The notes beneath the pieces were generated by a model, which was not told the DNA's origin, did no database searches, and saw only the letters and a program-made list of their open reading frames with translations. The translations under genes were made by a program, and so were the position numbers. Positions 5,305 through 7,167 of a stretch of DNA of 7,167 bases are shown piece after piece (the stretch's first letter is position 1; every line of letters starts with the position of its first letter). This DNA is from Actinomycetota bacterium (GTDB lineage: Bacteria; Actinomycetota; Thermoleophilia; Gaiellales; Gaiellaceae), in contig PLDP01000119.1 of NCBI GenBank assembly GCA_003136795.1, forward strand, positions 1-7,167, read 5' to 3'.

Positions 5305-6105
5305 GTGGCGCACATTCTCGTGATTGCGAACGAGACGGTGGCGTCGCAGACGCTGCTCGACGCCGTGCGCGCCGAGGCGGGCGGCGACGACCGCGTCACC
5401 GTGATCGCGCCGGTCAACGAGCCGAACCAGGGCTACGTCGTCTACGAGGACACGCGCCGGGCGTCCGCTGGCCGGCGGCTCGAGAAGACGCTCAAGGCGC
5501 TGCGCGAGGCGGGAGTCGCCACGCAGGGCTTCGTCGTGGAGACGGGGCCGGTGCAGGCCGCGAAGGACGCGCTGGTACAGCTCGAGCCCGCTATCGACGA
5601 GATCGTCGTCGCGACGCACGGCGTGGAGCGCTCCGGCTGGATGCGCCGCGACGTCGTCGGCGACATCGGCCGGATCGCGGGCGTGCCGGTGAAGCACGTC
5701 GTCGTCGAGCCGTCCGACGACGGCGAGACGAACGTGCTCGTGATCGCGAACCAGACCGTCGTCTCGGATGAGCTGCTCAACCGGATTCGAGAGCGTGCCG
5801 CGAAGAGCCCGGCGAGCTTCCTGATCGTCGCGCCGCAGAGCGACGACGAGGAGCACAAGGACGCCGACCGCCGGCTTCGCCGCGCGCTGACCGAATTGCG
5901 CGGCGAAGGCATCGACGCGCACGGCCAGGTCGTGCACCCCGACCCGTACACCGCCGCGCGGCAGGTCGTGAACGACGAGCGCGTCGACGAGATCATCGTC
6001 TCGACATTCCCCGGCGAGCGCAGCGGCTGGCTGCGCCGCGACCTCATCCAGCGGCTGCGCAAGGACACCGGCCTCCCCGTCGAGCACGTCGTCGCTCCAT
6101 CATGA
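5305..6105 (+). CDS. Tandem UspA-like two-domain protein inside the cox operon
   Basis: The product is a soluble 266-residue protein. The GTG start follows the coxA stop after 1 nt; GGAG at 5292-5295 is a possible ribosome binding site. The sequence is an internal duplication. Domain 1 (about 3-136) opens with HILVIANETV and ends with DEIVVATHGVERSGWMRRD and VPVKHVVVEPS. Domain 2 (about 143-266) opens with NVLVIANQTV and ends with DEIIVSTFPGERSGWLRRD and LPVEHVVAPS. The alternating beta-alpha pattern and the terminal strand-loop-helix resemble universal stress (UspA) proteins, but the usual nucleotide-binding GxxGxxxxxxxxxG(S/T) loop is replaced by the ERSGW(M/L)RRD motif. No membrane segment or signal peptide is present, so it should be cytoplasmic. 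Its place between coxA and coxC implies co-expression with the oxidase. A regulatory or assembly role is inference; the function is unknown. Confidence 0.9.
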   Translation: MAHILVIANETVASQTLLDAVRAEAGGDDRVTVIAPVNEPNQGYVVYEDTRRASAGRRLEKTLKALREAGVATQGFVVETGPVQAAKDALVQLEPAIDEIVVATHGVERSGWMRRDVVGDIGRIAGVPVKHVVVEPSDDGETNVLVIANQTVVSDELLNRIRERAAKSPASFLIVAPQSDDEEHKDADRRLRRALTELRGEGIDAHGQVVHPDPYTAARQVVNDERVDEIIVSTFPGERSGWLRRDLIQRLRKDTGLPVEHVVAPS

Positions 6106-6109
6106 GACG

Positions 6110-6115
6110 TAGGCT
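6110..6115 (+). promoter_or_regulatory. Possible internal -10 box (TAGGCT) before coxC
   Basis: TAGGCT occurs 4 nt after the stop of the UspA-like gene and is identical to the hexamer before coxB. No convincing -35 is visible. If functional, it would give coxC and the following gene a separate transcript with a leader of roughly 50 nt holding the strong Shine-Dalgarno sequence, a 10-codon ORF and a hairpin. Confidence 0.25.
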
Positions 6116-6129
6116 TGACGGAGTCTCAC

Positions 6130-6173
6130 AAGGAGCGCAGGTGCCGGCTTGGCCGGCGCCGGAGCGGGTATGA
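6130..6173 (+). promoter_or_regulatory. coxC leader: strong Shine-Dalgarno, 10-codon ORF and hairpin
   Basis: AAGGAG at 6130-6135 lies 5 nt before a GTG (6141) that opens a 10-codon ORF reading MPAWPAPERV. Its TGA (6171-6173) overlaps the coxC ATG (6170-6172) as ATGA. Bases 6140-6148 and 6152-6160 can form a 9-bp GC-rich stem (one G-U pair) with a 3-nt TTG loop, burying the GTG. GGAG at 6161-6164 directly follows the hairpin and precedes the coxC ATG by 5 nt. The arrangement suggests either coupling through a leader peptide or a hairpin that brings the strong site nearer to the coxC start. A role is inferred from sequence only. Confidence 0.4.
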
Positions 6174-6778
6174 CCGCCGCCGCCGAAGCTCACGACCACC
6201 ACGGGCCGCCGCCGATCCACTACAGCTCGCGGGTCTCCCCGTCCGTGCTCGGCATGTTCCTCTTCATCGCGTCGGAGATCATGCTCTTCGGCTCCTTCTT
6301 CACCGTTTACTTCTTCGACCGAGTCGTCAATCACGGCGTCAATGGGACGTGGCCGCCCGATGGCTTCCACCGCCCCGCCTTCGTCGCGGGTGTCAACACG
6401 GCGATCCTGGTGACGTCGAGCTTCACGATGCACTGGGCCGACACGTCGATCAAGAAGGGCAACCGCAAGGGCCTCTGCGCAGGGATGGTGCTGACGTTCC
6501 TGCTCGGCCTGACCTTCCTGCTCACGCAGGTGATCGAGTACCACCGCATCGGCTTCAACACGAGCGACACGTCGTTCGCCGCCACGTTCTTCGGCCTCAC
6601 CGGCCTGCACGGCGTGCACGTGTTCATCGGCCTGACGATTCTCGGCGTCATGACCGTCAGGGCGTTCCGTGGGCACTTCTCACCCGAGCACCACCACGGA
6701 ATCGAGATCGGCGGGATCTACTGGCACTTCGTCGATGTGATGTGGATCGTCGTCTACGTGACGGTCTACCTCCTCTAA
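6170..6778 (+). CDS. coxC: Cytochrome c oxidase subunit III
   Basis: This 202-residue membrane protein (ctaE) is the structural third core subunit of the oxidase, thought to stabilise the catalytic centre and proton uptake. The ATG at 6170 is preferred because GGAG lies 5 nt upstream; a TTG at 6149 would add seven Gly/Ala-rich residues inside the leader hairpin. The N-terminal tail is His-rich (AHDHHG). Five hydrophobic segments follow, as in short bacterial subunit III: about 26-50 (containing SEIMLFGSFF with the conserved Glu at 36), 70-90, 102-122, 139-164 and 182-202. Conserved family motifs include LTGLHGVHVFIG (143-154) and YWHFVDVMWIVVY (184-196). The gene lies 64 nt after the UspA-like gene and 12 nt before the next ORF. 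It carries a TAA stop, unlike the TGA stops of the other cox genes here. Confidence 0.97.
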   Translation: MTAAAEAHDHHGPPPIHYSSRVSPSVLGMFLFIASEIMLFGSFFTVYFFDRVVNHGVNGTWPPDGFHRPAFVAGVNTAILVTSSFTMHWADTSIKKGNRKGLCAGMVLTFLLGLTFLLTQVIEYHRIGFNTSDTSFAATFFGLTGLHGVHVFIGLTILGVMTVRAFRGHFSPEHHHGIEIGGIYWHFVDVMWIVVYVTVYLL

Positions 6779-6790
6779 CGTTCTGCACTG

Positions 6791-7167
6791 ATGCGCAACC
6801 CCTTCCGGAGCGAAGCAGATGCGTTCCGGTTCGTCTGGCTGACGATCGGCTACTTCGCGCTGATCGTGGTCGGCTCGGTGATCAACTCGTGGGTCGGGCT
6901 CGCGGTGTTCCTCGTGTTGACCGCCGTTGCACTTTGGGCGGCTCTGCGCCGCGGCGAGCCCGAGGCGCCGCTCCGGCAGGCGCCCGCCGAGAGCCCGGCG
7001 GGCGAGCACCGCATCCTCGTCGTCGCGAACGAGACGGTGGGCGGGCGGGAGCTCCTGGCGGAGATCAGTTCGCGCTCGGTTGGACGCAAGGCGGTCGTGC
7101 TCGTCGTCTGCCCCGCGCTCAACTCCCCGCTTCGCCACTGGGTCTCCGACGAGGACGAGGCGCACGC
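6791..7167 (+). CDS. Two-helix membrane protein fused to a UspA-like domain (3' truncated)
   Basis: The frame is open from an ATG at 6791 to the window end (125 complete codons). Hydrophobic segments at about 13-31 and 34-52 form a membrane hairpin. A Pro/Ala/Glu-rich linker (about 55-71) leads to HRILVVANETV at 73-83, which matches the opening of both domains of the upstream UspA-like protein, even at DNA level: the 16-mer GCGAACGAGACGGTGG occurs at 5326 and 7025. The rest of the domain (about 60 residues by comparison with domain 1) lies beyond the window. The position after coxC is where small oxidase subunit IV genes often sit, so the helices may bind the oxidase and hold the UspA-like domain next to it; that is inference. 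No Shine-Dalgarno sequence is visible. The gene is in the same frame as coxC, separated by a TAA and 12 nt. Confidence 0.87.
   Translation, partial: MRNPFRSEADAFRFVWLTIGYFALIVVGSVINSWVGLAVFLVLTAVALWAALRRGEPEAPLRQAPAESPAGEHRILVVANETVGGRELLAEISSRSVGRKAVVLVVCPALNSPLRHWVSDEDEAH

Noticed and set aside
3044..5323. Plus-strand 759-codon frame overlapping coxB and coxA
   Set aside because: This is a shifted frame of coxA with Arg/Pro/Ala-rich translation; the true frame carries all heme and copper ligands.
2454..5417. Very long minus-strand open frame (987 codons) opposite coxB and coxA
   Set aside because: It is antisense to two genes with complete catalytic motifs. Its translation is rich in Arg, Asp, Glu, His and Val, as expected from reading the complement of GC-rich codons, and shows no domain pattern.
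5176..6087. Minus-strand 303-codon frame opposite the UspA-like gene
   Set aside because: It is a shadow of GC-biased codons; the plus strand shows a clear internal duplication conserved at protein level.
6149..6169. TTG start giving a coxC product seven residues longer
   Set aside because: The TTG sits in the loop of the leader hairpin, 13 nt from the nearest Shine-Dalgarno sequence, whereas the ATG at 6170 has GGAG 5 nt upstream.

Overview
The window looks like a piece of chromosome from a high-GC actinobacterium. The GC-rich third codon positions, frequent GTG and TTG starts, a ribbon-helix-helix/DUF4097 gene pair and a DUF6458-type small membrane protein all fit Actinomycetota. My best guess, from gene content and style only, is the class Thermoleophilia (Solirubrobacterales or Gaiellales). 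No mobile element, CRISPR array, tRNA or rRNA was seen.

Left part (1-2250). A 5'-truncated plus-strand gene with an Ada-like Cys motif ends at 511. It converges with a minus-strand operon of three genes: an autoregulator-like ribbon-helix-helix (RHH) protein (1958-1509), a cytoplasmic DUF4097 beta-repeat protein (1498-647) and a 50-residue small ORF (650-498) joined by an ATGA overlap. A near-consensus promoter that would give a leaderless mRNA, overlapped by a perfect 15-bp-arm dyad, drives this operon. Upstream on the same strand is a 71-residue two-helix membrane protein (2250-2035).

Right part (2367-7167). A divergent plus-strand cluster encodes a caa3-type, A2-subtype cytochrome c oxidase. 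The order is coxB with a fused cytochrome c domain, coxA with an N-terminal extension, a soluble two-domain UspA-like protein, coxC, and a two-helix membrane protein carrying a third copy of the same UspA-like domain, cut by the window end. coxB, coxA and the UspA-like gene are nearly contiguous (3-nt and 1-nt gaps). coxC follows after 64 nt that hold a strong Shine-Dalgarno sequence, a 10-codon ORF and a hairpin.

The oxidase genes together form a terminal oxidase that takes electrons through the fused cytochrome c and CuA to heme a and the heme a3-CuB centre, reducing O2 and pumping protons. The unusual parts are the UspA-like domains built into the oxidase cluster and the RHH/DUF4097/small-ORF operon with its phased operator. 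The function of both is unknown from sequence.
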